Shown here: positions 31,042 to 38,577 of the stretch, one piece after another
How positions within the stretch are numbered: the first letter of the stretch is position 1
How the letters are laid out: each line of letters starts with the position of its first letter
Source: an uncultured Pelagibacteraceae bacterium
GTDB lineage: Bacteria > Pseudomonadota > Alphaproteobacteria > Pelagibacterales > Pelagibacteraceae
Assembly: GCA_902586125.1 (NCBI GenBank)
Contig: CACIGI010000009.1
Span: forward strand, 1-53,098
Direction of reading: 5' to 3'
Length of the DNA: 53,098 nt
Notes under the pieces: generated by a model
The model's input: the letters and a program-made list of their open reading frames with translations, nothing else
Told to the model about the DNA's origin: nothing
The model's database searches: none
Translations under genes and position numbers: made by a program

Positions 31042-32478
31042 CTATGCAATTTCATATTTTTTTTCAATTGACATAATAAATTCGTTTATTTCATCTAACT
31101 TTGTTAATTCTTCCTCATCATCTCTATTAGATGCTTGATCTCTTAAATAGTCAATTTCAGTATAAGCCATATTAACAGTTTGCCACTTTTCCTTATTTTT
31201 ACTCAAAATTCTTCTAGCAATTTCACTTTTGATATTTTTGTAAAGATCAGGTGGTAAAATTTGTGGTGCTTCTTGATAAATAATTTTTTGGCCGAACCAG
31301 CTACATCTTTTATCTTGAAACTTATCTAATAGTCTCAATTTGTCTTCCCAAGATGAGCTATGCCATGTTTTAAATAATGCAGTATCTTTATTCGGAATAA
31401 ATTTTTCATAAAGAGTTTCCTCCGGTAGTAAATCTTCTTGAGTTTTTGTTTGTTCCTTTTCTTCTGCAGCTTCTCTATTTATGATCTGAATATTTTTACA
31501 AAAATTTTCACTTTCCCTAACAAGTTTAGCCCTTCTTTGAATCATTGCTAAATCTAAATCGGAATAAGGTTTTTGTTTGAGAGCAAATTGTTTATCTAAA
31601 ATTACTGGAGCTTTATTGGTTTTTAAAACTCTTAAAGCCTTAGGGCTATATTTTTTTAATACGTCTCGTAATTGATTTATTGGCAAATTTAACAAAGGTT
31701 CTGGATCCCTTCTTAAGTCCCAAACATATCCCCAAGATGCATAAGATGGATGAAAGCAATGATTTGGATGCAATGTACCGGTAAGATACATCATGTTTCT
31801 ACCTTTCACGTTTTCAAATATTGAGTATATACCTTCATTTTTTAAAAATGTTTCAACACTTGTCTTTGTTGATGTCTTTAAAAATGTATCCCAATTTTCT
31901 TCATGTTTGTCTTTTATAATTCTTAAAACCTTCAGTGAATTCTGTGCATCAACATAGGCCGTATGGCTAGCTGAAGTGTCAAAACCCTGCATTCTAGACA
32001 AAGATTCCAATGCAAGACTTGGATTACCTGCTTCAGTTAGTTCTGTTTTTAAGGTCTCTGAGTTTAATGTTTGAGCTGCTCTGGCTATATGCAAACCATC
32101 ATGTTCACTATTTGGCGATGAGTGCGTGGCATAAGGATACCGATTACCCTTAAAAAAATTAAAATGAAACATTCTTCGATCAAAATTTAGATTTGACCAA
32201 CCCATAAATACTGCAGGAGCACATTTTGTAAAAAAATTTTCAACAGTACCTAAGAAATCATAATGTGAATAATTGCCTTTGGTAAGTAAATCAATGCTAG
32301 TTGAATTAACAAGTAAAGCCTTTGCACTGGGCACCTCTCCCTCTGGCATTCTGCCTCTGATATTTAATTTTCCAATCTCTTTAAGATTTTTATCAACTAC
32401 GACAGCACCTACTTCAATTATTGATCCCCAAATGGTGCTATTGGTTGTTTCGGTATCATAGATTACTATTTTATCCAT
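31042..32478 (-). CDS. sbcB: Exodeoxyribonuclease I-like DEDDh exonuclease
   Basis: Probably digests single-stranded DNA 3' to 5', in recombination and repair. The 478-residue length matches exonuclease I (about 475). Exo I is YDTETTNS, Exo II includes GWSNLNFDRRMF followed by FKGNRYPYATHS as in exonuclease I, and Exo III is ASHTAYVDAQ with the DEDDh His and Asp. The C-terminal half corresponds to the SH3-like and helical domains by length only. Exonuclease I is mostly known from gammaproteobacteria. It is 8 bases downstream of an MGME1-like nuclease and near rmuC, suggesting a DNA-processing operon. Confidence 0.82.
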   Translation of the reverse strand: MDKIVIYDTETTNSTIWGSIIEVGAVVVDKNLKEIGKLNIRGRMPEGEVPSAKALLVNSTSIDLLTKGNYSHYDFLGTVENFFTKCAPAVFMGWSNLNFDRRMFHFNFFKGNRYPYATHSSPNSEHDGLHIARAAQTLNSETLKTELTEAGNPSLALESLSRMQGFDTSASHTAYVDAQNSLKVLRIIKDKHEENWDTFLKTSTKTSVETFLKNEGIYSIFENVKGRNMMYLTGTLHPNHCFHPSYASWGYVWDLRRDPEPLLNLPINQLRDVLKKYSPKALRVLKTNKAPVILDKQFALKQKPYSDLDLAMIQRRAKLVRESENFCKNIQIINREAAEEKEQTKTQEDLLPEETLYEKFIPNKDTALFKTWHSSSWEDKLRLLDKFQDKRCSWFGQKIIYQEAPQILPPDLYKNIKSEIARRILSKNKEKWQTVNMAYTEIDYLRDQASNRDDEEELTKLDEINEFIMSIEKKYEIA

Positions 32479-32486
32479 TATTTACA

Positions 32487-33173
32487 TTACTCCGAATTTG
32501 TGAGTTCATTAAATTTTTTAAGTCTTCCAAGAAATAAATTTTGATAAGTTACTAATTCAGATCCTTGAATTTTAAACTCTTGAAACAAATTATCTACTGT
32601 GCAAACAAGAATAACGCAAGCATTGATATTTGAATTATAAACAACATTGTGAGCTAAGGAATAAGCGGCTGTTTGAAGGAACCAAGAATCAATATATTCA
32701 GCTTTTTTTGGTTTATTCGATTGTTTGAAATCAATAATAGTTTCTTTTCCCTCATAAACACCAACGCAATCTGCTGTACCTGCATATCTTTCAGGATAAT
32801 GCATTGTACATTCCACACCATATATTTCCTCCAACCTATTTGTTAAACCTTTATCAATTATTTCTTTTGCCATTTTTTTATATTGTTCATTATCCTCAAA
32901 AAAACTTAAATTTTCTCTTCCTAAAAGAAATGACTCTAAATAGCTGTGCATCTGAGAACCTCTACTACTGGCTGCTTTTGTAATTGCTTCAGCTTCTTTA
33001 TGGCCAGTTCTTTCTCGCCAATTTGCTAAGGCTGCTTTATCCTCCTCTGACTTTGTTGCATCAAGTATTGAAGTTACACTTGGTAATTTTGCTTCTCCTA
33101 AAACATATCTTCTTACTCCATCTTCGGTAGCTCTTGAACTTAATGGATAGTTGTATTTTTTGTTCCAACGCAT
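32487..33173 (-). CDS. MGME1-like PD-(D/E)XK exonuclease
   Basis: Nuclease related to mitochondrial genome maintenance exonuclease 1 and to exonucleases of marine T4-like and T7-like phages. From the ATG at 33171-33173 there are 228 residues; the frame can be extended upstream to a TTG inside rmuC, less likely. It shows LPSVTSIL (about 30-37), RGSQMHSYLE with His76 and Glu80, the metal site AGTADCVG (Asp135), IIDFKQS with Asp148 and Lys150, and QTAAY (Gln167). These follow the RecB/Cas4-type nuclease order. The phage-like flavour raises the possibility of old transfer, although base composition matches the neighbours. Confidence 0.78.
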   Translation of the reverse strand: MRWNKKYNYPLSSRATEDGVRRYVLGEAKLPSVTSILDATKSEEDKAALANWRERTGHKEAEAITKAASSRGSQMHSYLESFLLGRENLSFFEDNEQYKKMAKEIIDKGLTNRLEEIYGVECTMHYPERYAGTADCVGVYEGKETIIDFKQSNKPKKAEYIDSWFLQTAAYSLAHNVVYNSNINACVILVCTVDNLFQEFKIQGSELVTYQNLFLGRLKKFNELTNSE

Positions 33174-33210
33174 TTGATTTCTTATAGTCGGTAATATGTG
33201 AAAAAAGAAA

Positions 33211-34308
33211 TTATTTTTTAAACTGTTTATTTCTCTCAACAAATTTTTCAACGTTCTCTGTCAGTACAGCTTTTTCAACTTGCTCGGGATCTTTTATATT
33301 TTCTAAAGTTCTAGTTATTGATCTTGCATCAGTACCAAACTTATCGACTACATTCATAGCCTCTTCTAGCTTTTTTCTTAAAACTATGACGTTGTCAAAA
33401 TGCTTTGCAAACCTTGTACTAATTGTTTTTAAATGGTTATAAATTTCTGTTGCACCCTTTTGAACCTTAAGAGATTGAAATCCCATATGTAAAGACTGTA
33501 AATAAGCTGAGAGGGTATTGGGGCCACAAATTACTATTTTATATTTTTTCATTAATTCTTGGGTTAATAATTCTTTTGTGCTTGGATCTTGATACTCAGT
33601 TAACTCTTTATAAAGACTTTCGGTTGGTGCATACACTATTGCAAAATCAGTTGTTTTTGGTGGAACAATGTATTTTTCCATGACACTTTTTGCTTTGGCC
33701 TTAAATGCACTGGCTAACTTTGTTCTAGAATCTGCAACTGCTTTTTTATCATCTGCATCATATGCATCAGTGATGGTTTTGAATTTTTCTACTGGAAAAT
33801 GAGAGTCTACTGGAACCAAGACATCTCCTTGAAGCTTGATTGCAAATTCTACGTTTTCACTAGTGTCCTCTTTCATTTTGACATTAGTCATAAATTGAGA
33901 TGCTGGTAACAAATCTTTGATTAGAGCATCTAAAGAATATTCAGCCAAAGTTCCATACTTTTTAACCCCTGCTAAAATTTTAGTAATCCCCTCTTGGCTT
34001 TGATTTAATAATTTAACTTGCTCATTAAAGTTACCAACCTTCTCATCTACTTTGGTTAAAGCCTCAGTCATATCCTTTGTAACACCGGTTGATAAAGAGT
34101 TAAATGAAGTAGACATTGAACTAAGCGATGTATTGATTGTAGAATTAAGACTATCTTTTAACCTCACTATTTCAGCATTTAAATTAGCTAATTCCTCAGC
34201 TTCTTTATTCTCATTCTCACCTTTAGGTTTTGACCTTAAATTTAAGTATAAAATACCTAAAGTTGCACCAAGTAGTATAACTAGAATTATTAATAGAATC
34301 GTATCCAT
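33211..34308 (-). CDS. rmuC: DNA recombination protein RmuC
   Basis: Membrane-tethered protein thought to limit inversions and process DNA ends through a restriction-like nuclease core. I use the ATG at 34306-34308 (365 residues, starting MDTILLIILVILLG); a longer version would start at TTG. An N-terminal membrane helix at about 3-22 is followed by a coiled-coil stretch rich in Ser, Asn and Leu (about 35-110) and the RmuC domain (VPVDSHFPVEKF, VPPKTTDFAIVYAPTESLY, VICGPNTLSAYLQSL). It heads the rmuC-nuclease-exonuclease I group on the minus strand. Confidence 0.9.
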   Translation of the reverse strand: MDTILLIILVILLGATLGILYLNLRSKPKGENENKEAEELANLNAEIVRLKDSLNSTINTSLSSMSTSFNSLSTGVTKDMTEALTKVDEKVGNFNEQVKLLNQSQEGITKILAGVKKYGTLAEYSLDALIKDLLPASQFMTNVKMKEDTSENVEFAIKLQGDVLVPVDSHFPVEKFKTITDAYDADDKKAVADSRTKLASAFKAKAKSVMEKYIVPPKTTDFAIVYAPTESLYKELTEYQDPSTKELLTQELMKKYKIVICGPNTLSAYLQSLHMGFQSLKVQKGATEIYNHLKTISTRFAKHFDNVIVLRKKLEEAMNVVDKFGTDARSITRTLENIKDPEQVEKAVLTENVEKFVERNKQFKK

Positions 34309-34408
34309 TTTTTTTAAAGATATACGTGTTTTAATGGAAATCAACTTATTACTAGATTACTATGAGATAGTAAGATTGGTTATTTTTTTTAAAAAATAAT
34401 TAATAAAT

Positions 34409-34540
34409 ATGGATTTTTTTTTGGTTTTAAAAATATTGTTTGTTATTGGGTTGATGATCGCTCTATATGCGATAATTAAAAATTTAGATATAATAAAGAT
34501 TATTTTAATTTACTTTAAAGATAAATTACTTGGAAAGTAA
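34409..34540 (+). CDS. Possible 43-residue membrane microprotein
   Basis: An ATG at 34409 opens a 43-codon frame ending with TAA at 34538-34540. The product is one hydrophobic helix (about residues 4-23, containing LKILFVIGLMIALYAII) followed by a basic tail ending KDKLLGK. It fills the gap between divergent-side rmuC and convergent hisG, overlapping the hisG 3' end by 15 bases. I recognise no family and see no Shine-Dalgarno sequence; the coding call rests on gap filling and a plausible single-span membrane protein. Confidence 0.4.
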   Translation: MDFFLVLKILFVIGLMIALYAIIKNLDIIKIILIYFKDKLLGK

Positions 34541-35212
34541 TTTAATTAAATTGATTAATCGCTTTTTCTTCACATTTTTTTTTGAAGTTAAAAGACAAGC
34601 TTCAGATTTTAAAATTTCACCATCCTTTAAGATGCGTAGATTATTTGCTTTTAAGGTCTCACCTGTAGATGTAATATCAGTAATCAATTCAGCAGATCCA
34701 GTAAAAGGATAAGCCTCAGTAGCTCCTAGACTTTCAACTAACCTAAATTGTGTAACACCTTTTGAGAACAAAAAATCTTGTGTTAAATTTGGATATTTAG
34801 TTGCAACCCGAATTCTTTTTTTTTTAATATCTCTAAATTCAAAAGCAATTTCCTCAAGATCAGCAATAGTCTGAACATCAATCCAAGGATCTGGAATTGC
34901 TACCACCAAATTTGCTCTTCCAAAATTAAGTTTTTTGGCAACATTTATTTTATTTTGGACATTTATTCCGCTTTCTTTTAATAAATCAAAACCAGAAAAA
35001 CCAATATCTAAAGAGCTATCACCTAGTCTTTCAATAATTTCTCTAGCATGTAGATATAAAATCTTAACATATGGTTTATTTTTAATTGATGCAATTAAAT
35101 CTCTTTCGCCTCTTTCAGATATAATTCTTAATTTTTTTTTCTTAAAGATTTTTAAAACATCTGCCCTAAGTCGACCTTTGCTTGGAATACCTATATTGAT
35201 TAAATTATCCAT
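34526..35212 (-). CDS. hisG: ATP phosphoribosyltransferase catalytic subunit, short form
   Basis: First step of histidine synthesis. The 228-residue length is the short HisG type, which lacks the C-terminal ACT-like domain and needs HisZ. It shows IGIPSKGRLRADVLKIF at the start, LDIGFSGFDLLKESG, RVATKYPNL, and the PRPP loop region ESLGATEAYPFTGSAELITDI. hisZ ends one base before its ATG, so the two are coupled in the order hisS-hisZ-hisG. Confidence 0.94.
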   Translation of the reverse strand: MDNLINIGIPSKGRLRADVLKIFKKKKLRIISERGERDLIASIKNKPYVKILYLHAREIIERLGDSSLDIGFSGFDLLKESGINVQNKINVAKKLNFGRANLVVAIPDPWIDVQTIADLEEIAFEFRDIKKKRIRVATKYPNLTQDFLFSKGVTQFRLVESLGATEAYPFTGSAELITDITSTGETLKANNLRILKDGEILKSEACLLTSKKNVKKKRLINLIKLLSK

Positions 35213-35213
35213 T

Positions 35214-36266
35214 TTAATAAACTAAATTTAAAGCAGCACCAACTGCTGGAGTTTGTTTTTTTGAACCAAGGTCGGAAATCAATTTGTCATATCGGCCGCC
35301 ATTGCAACAATTAATAATTTTTGATTTGGACCTAATATCTATTTTAAAAACCATACCCGTGTAATACTCAAGCTGTCTGCCAAAAGCAGCTGAAAAAGTC
35401 ACATTTAATTTATTAATTTTATTTTTTGAGAATGGAAAATATCTCTGATCTACTAATAAATTAATTTTATATTTCTTGAAAAACTTATTTAATACTTTGG
35501 CTGCATTATTTATTGGACATTTAATTTTCAAAAACTCCTTAATAATTTTCGAAATATTTCTTCCTTTACTAGGTCTCCTTGGATCTTTAATCTTTTTATC
35601 AAATCTACTTAAAATTTCGTCAATTGTTCTATTTGCTATAATGGTTGATTGATCATTTTTTAACATTCTAAAATATCTTTTTTTATCGATCTCAACTATT
35701 GTTGGATCAACATCTGAATTGGTCTCTAATCTTTTGAGAAGATCATTAAAATAATCTTCTCTCCAAAAATGCCTTGAAAGTCTTAATTTCCATCTTTTAG
35801 GAATATCTAATTTAGATATAAGAAGATTAAATATTTCTACATTCCCAATTGTGATCTCACCCGATGAATAATTTAAATTTTTTAAACATCTTAATGAAGT
35901 ATTTATTATTTCCTTATCATCATTTTTCTCATTTCGTGACCCTATTATTTCAAAACCAACTTGATTTCTTACAATGGAGTCCTTTTTGTTTTCAGATTTA
36001 CGATATGCTTGACCATTATAAAATATCTTCTCCTTGCCTTTTAGATTATTTTCTAAATATCTAAGACAAGATACAATTGTTAGATCTGGCCTTAAACAAA
36101 GTTCATTTCCTCCTTGGTCAGTAAATGAGAAAATAAATTTTCGAAAACTTTCACCAGATCTTTGTACGATATGGTTAGCCTCAATTACTGAGGGTAATTC
36201 AATATATTTAAAACCATTTGATTTAACAGTTTTAAGTATGCTGTCAGATAAATTTTTTGATTTCAT
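35214..36266 (-). CDS. hisZ: ATP phosphoribosyltransferase regulatory subunit
   Basis: HisRS-like protein without aminoacylation activity that forms the hetero-octamer with short HisG and conveys histidine feedback. The 350-residue product has a class II synthetase-like core (LPSVIEANHIVQRSGE, LCLRPDLTIVSCLRYL, RKSENKKDSIVRNQVGFEIIG, YYTGMVFKI, CCNGGRYDKLI). It begins inside the end of hisS with a 23-base overlap, so HisRS and its paralogue are translated from the same mRNA. The HisRS-like motif 2 and Gly-rich GGRYDKLI are present, but the length is short for a true synthetase. Confidence 0.9.
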   Translation of the reverse strand: MKSKNLSDSILKTVKSNGFKYIELPSVIEANHIVQRSGESFRKFIFSFTDQGGNELCLRPDLTIVSCLRYLENNLKGKEKIFYNGQAYRKSENKKDSIVRNQVGFEIIGSRNEKNDDKEIINTSLRCLKNLNYSSGEITIGNVEIFNLLISKLDIPKRWKLRLSRHFWREDYFNDLLKRLETNSDVDPTIVEIDKKRYFRMLKNDQSTIIANRTIDEILSRFDKKIKDPRRPSKGRNISKIIKEFLKIKCPINNAAKVLNKFFKKYKINLLVDQRYFPFSKNKINKLNVTFSAAFGRQLEYYTGMVFKIDIRSKSKIINCCNGGRYDKLISDLGSKKQTPAVGAALNLVY

Positions 36267-37641
36267 TTACTAAATTTTCTTTTGAAAAGGTGATTTGATT
36301 ATCTTCTCCCTTAACACCTAGGAGGTTCTTAAGTGTAATTTTATTATCTTTCAATTCATTTTCCCCACAAATAACTGCAATCGGGCACCCTCTTTTATTT
36401 GCATATGTCAGTTGTTTCCCAAGATTTTTCTTACTATCTAAAAAAATTTCTGAATTAATATTATTTTTTCTCAAGATATCTAAAATTTCGTAATAATTTT
36501 TTAAATATTTTTCATCCATTACGCAAACAATGACTGGTTTTTGATCATCTAATTGGACTTGATTTATTTGAGACATAGCAAACAAAAGTCTATCAACCCC
36601 GATGCTAACACCTGTTCCAGGTATATCGACACCTTTAAATCTTGAAATTAACTTATTATATTGCCCGCCAGAGCATACGCTGCCAATATCAATTTCCTTA
36701 CCTTTACTATTTGTTGTTTTAAAATTTAGATTGGTCTCAATACAAAAACCATCATAATACGCTAATCCTCTAACTATTGTGAAATTTGTTTTGACTAACT
36801 CAGAATAATTTCCAAAATCTAGCACCTCAAATAAATCCTCAAGCTCTTTAATCCCTTCTTGTGTAAGGGTATTTTTAAAATCTTGTTTGAGTTTTTTTAA
36901 ATCTTGAATTTTTAAAAAATTTAAAATTTTTGAAACTTGATCATCATTAAGATCAGCTCCTTTAGTTATCGCACCGCTTTTATCTTTTCTCTCTTTTTTT
37001 AGTAGATCTTCAACTCCTTTAATTCCAAAATCTGCTTTCTCTAATTTATCAATGGCTCTCATCACCTTGATCTCTTTATTTGCAGGAATTTTCAGATCTT
37101 GAATTAAACCTTGAATAATCTTTCTATTACTTACATTAATTGTAAATTGATCTTTTTTTAGTCCGCATTCAATTAGAGTGCTTGCAACCAGATTACATAA
37201 TTCAGCATTTGCTTGTGCTGGATTTACGTTGCCTACAATATCGCAATCGGCTTGAGTAAATTCTCTGAAACGTGCATTACCAGACTTTTCATTTCTAAAT
37301 ACATTTTGAATGGCGTATCTTTTATAAATTGATGGAAGCTCCTGATTATTTTGGGCAACAAATCTTGCTAAAGGACTGGAAAGATCGTATCGAAGAGTAA
37401 TATTCTTTTCACCATCATTAAAAGAAAAAACATCAGACATAGGATTACTATCATCCTCTGCAAGAAAGGATCCTATATTTTCTGCAATTTCAAATGATGG
37501 GGTTTCTAAAGGATCGAAACCATATTTAATAAAATTATTCTCAATGACTTTTAATAGTCTTTTTTTGAGAATTAATGTTTTATTCCATCTATCTTCAAAA
37601 CCTGAAGGTAATCCAGGAATTAATTTATTTTTTTCACTCAT
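36244..37641 (-). CDS. hisS: Histidyl-tRNA synthetase
   Basis: Class II synthetase charging tRNA-His. I start at the ATG at 37639-37641 (465 residues, beginning MSEKNKLIPGLPSGFEDRW); the frame continues upstream into the tRNA-His gene, which is not coding. Motif 2 (YRYAIQNVFRNE-like KRYAIQNVFRNEKSGNARFREFTQADCDIVG), the histidine A motif region RGLAYYDGFCIE and SGGQYNKLI are present. The alphaproteobacterial HisRS branch is known to recognise tRNA-His with A73 and no extra G at -1, which agrees with the tRNA here. The tRNA ends 4 bases before the start codon. Confidence 0.95.
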   Translation of the reverse strand: MSEKNKLIPGLPSGFEDRWNKTLILKKRLLKVIENNFIKYGFDPLETPSFEIAENIGSFLAEDDSNPMSDVFSFNDGEKNITLRYDLSSPLARFVAQNNQELPSIYKRYAIQNVFRNEKSGNARFREFTQADCDIVGNVNPAQANAELCNLVASTLIECGLKKDQFTINVSNRKIIQGLIQDLKIPANKEIKVMRAIDKLEKADFGIKGVEDLLKKERKDKSGAITKGADLNDDQVSKILNFLKIQDLKKLKQDFKNTLTQEGIKELEDLFEVLDFGNYSELVKTNFTIVRGLAYYDGFCIETNLNFKTTNSKGKEIDIGSVCSGGQYNKLISRFKGVDIPGTGVSIGVDRLLFAMSQINQVQLDDQKPVIVCVMDEKYLKNYYEILDILRKNNINSEIFLDSKKNLGKQLTYANKRGCPIAVICGENELKDNKITLKNLLGVKGEDNQITFSKENLVNEIKKFI

Positions 37642-37645
37642 TTTT

Positions 37646-37719
37646 TGGTACCTTGAGTAGGTTACGCTCCTACGACTTCGGATCCACAAACCGACGTGAT
37701 ACTATTTCACCATCAAGGC
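37646..37719 (-). tRNA. tRNA-His (GTG), unusual elbow
   Basis: Minus-strand cloverleaf of 74 nt. The acceptor GCCTTGA pairs with TCAAGGT (G1 with T72 as wobble), the discriminator is A73 and CCA is encoded. The D stem is GTGA/TCAC with a short 7-base loop AATAGTA. The anticodon arm is TCGGT-TTGTGGA-TCCGA with anticodon GTG and one T-T mismatch. The T stem is GTAGG/CCTAC with loop AGCGTAA. The D loop lacks the GG pair and the T loop lacks the usual TTC-A pattern, so the normal elbow contacts look lost or rearranged. A73 without a G at -1 fits alphaproteobacterial tRNA-His. It lies just upstream of hisS. Confidence 0.85.
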
Positions 37720-37788
37720 ATATCCTTTTTTGTTTTATCTTATTTTTTTGTTATTTAAAATTATAATATAAATGATTATTCGCTAGCT

Positions 37789-37890
37789 TTAGCCAGCATG
37801 GAAGTGAGCGTGCGCAACTCTACTAATTCCTTTAAGAGCTTTTCTTAAAGTACTTTTTGTTGCAAATTTGTTTATCTCAAGTTTTTTCAT
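37789..37890 (-). CDS. Possible 33-residue basic peptide
   Basis: Between tRNA-His and cspA is a gap of about 270 bases. An ATG at 37888-37890 on the minus strand opens a 33-codon frame whose product is basic and begins MKKLEINKFATKSTLRKALK and ends RVAHAHFHAG. A 6-bp hairpin (GCTGGC-TAAA-GCTAGC) overlaps the stop codon. I do not recognise a family, and there is no ribosome binding site. The gap also contains the cspA terminator; otherwise I see nothing else in it. It could instead be the body of an untranslated small RNA. Confidence 0.35.
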   Translation of the reverse strand: MKKLEINKFATKSTLRKALKGISRVAHAHFHAG

Positions 37891-37935
37891 TGAATGCTTT
37901 TTAAACAAAAAAAATGATAATGCAACCCCTTAAAG

Positions 37936-37976
37936 AAAAAGGACGTATATCCAGTAAAAGATATATCGCCCTTTTT
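37936..37976 (-). terminator. Intrinsic terminator after cspA
   Basis: On the minus strand a long hairpin pairs AAAAAGGGCGATATAT with ATATACGTCCTTTTT (about 14 bp with one bulge) around a loop of roughly ten bases and ends in five T. It begins 15 bases after the cspA stop codon. Because the arms carry both A- and T-runs, it could also stop transcription in the opposite direction. Confidence 0.75.
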
Positions 37977-37990
37977 ATGATTTTAGAAAA

Positions 37991-38203
37991 TTAGTCTAAT
38001 TTTTTTAAATTTACTGCTGATGGACCTTTAGGACCATCTTCAAGGGTAAATTCTATTTTATCACCCTCATTAAGATATCTCATACCCGCTGCTTTAACTG
38101 CGCTTGCATGTACAAACGCATCTTTTTCTTTATCGTCTCTTTCTATAAAGCCGTAACCCTTTTTGCCGTTAAACCACTTTACTTTTCCTTGTATTGTACT
38201 CAT
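37991..38203 (-). CDS. cspA: Cold shock family protein
   Basis: Single-domain nucleic acid chaperone of 70 residues. RNP1 KGYGFIER and RNP2 DAFVHASAV are both present, as are the N-terminal [11 protein letters not shown] and the end [11 protein letters not shown] Shine-Dalgarno-like AAAGGA lies 13 bases before the ATG at 38201-38203, and a perfect TATAAT on the minus strand at 38235-38230 may be its -10 element with a leader of about 20 bases. The leader is much shorter than the long thermosensing leader of E. coli cspA, so regulation probably differs. A strong terminator follows. Confidence 0.94.
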   Translation of the reverse strand: MSTIQGKVKWFNGKKGYGFIERDDKEKDAFVHASAVKAAGMRYLNEGDKIEFTLEDGPKGPSAVNLKKLD

Positions 38204-38278
38204 CTTATTTACTCGTCCTTTTGTTATTTATTATAATATGAGGTTAGGTTCTTTTAAATTAATTTCAAGATGTTTTGA

Positions 38279-38353
38279 TGGTGCCTCGGGAAGGATTCGC
38301 ACCTCCGACACAAGCCTTTTCAGGGCTCTGCTCTACTCCTGAGCTACCGAGGC
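38279..38353 (-). tRNA. tRNA-Phe (GAA)
   Basis: Minus-strand cloverleaf of 75 nt: acceptor GCCTCGG/CCGAGGC, D arm GCTC-AGGAGTA-GAGC, anticodon arm GAGCC-CTGAAAA-GGCTT with anticodon GAA, T stem GGAGG/CCTTC with loop TGCGAAT, discriminator A and encoded CCA. The T loop has G in place of T at position 55. It starts 6 bases after the infA stop codon on the same strand, so it is likely cut out of the infA transcript and defines its 3' end. Confidence 0.95.
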
Positions 38354-38359
38354 AAAAGG

Positions 38360-38575
38360 TCAACCTCTAAAGATTATTCTGCCTTTTGTGAGGTCATATG
38401 GAGTCATTTCAACCGTCACATTATCACCTTGTAATACTCTAATTCTGTTTTTTCTTAATTTGCCCGCTGTATGTGCCGTTACAACATGACCGTTTTCAAG
38501 CTGAACTCTAAACATGGCATTTGGAAGTAAATCAGTTACCTTGCCTTTGAATTCAAGTAAGTCTTGTTTTGACAA
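38360..38575 (-). CDS. infA: Translation initiation factor IF-1
   Basis: Small S1-fold protein that occupies the A site during initiation. The 71-residue product follows the family closely ([47 protein letters not shown]). No ATG is available; the start is TTG at 38573-38575. It is preceded by AAGGAG ending about 10 bases upstream, a textbook Shine-Dalgarno sequence in a genome where most genes have none, which confirms the start. It lies 2 bases after hisD and just before tRNA-Phe. hisD-infA linkage is common in alphaproteobacteria. Confidence 0.95.
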   Translation of the reverse strand: MSKQDLLEFKGKVTDLLPNAMFRVQLENGHVVTAHTAGKLRKNRIRVLQGDNVTVEMTPYDLTKGRIIFRG

Positions 38576-38577
38576 AT

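Noticed and set aside
34334-34399. 21-codon plus-strand frame starting upstream of rmuC
   Set aside because: Too short, at the divergent rmuC promoter side and ending in a run of Phe and Lys codons from AT-rich sequence; no support.
37642-37689. Longer hisS starting at 37689
   Set aside because: The extra codons read through the tRNA-His gene; the ATG at 37639-37641 begins the recognisable protein.
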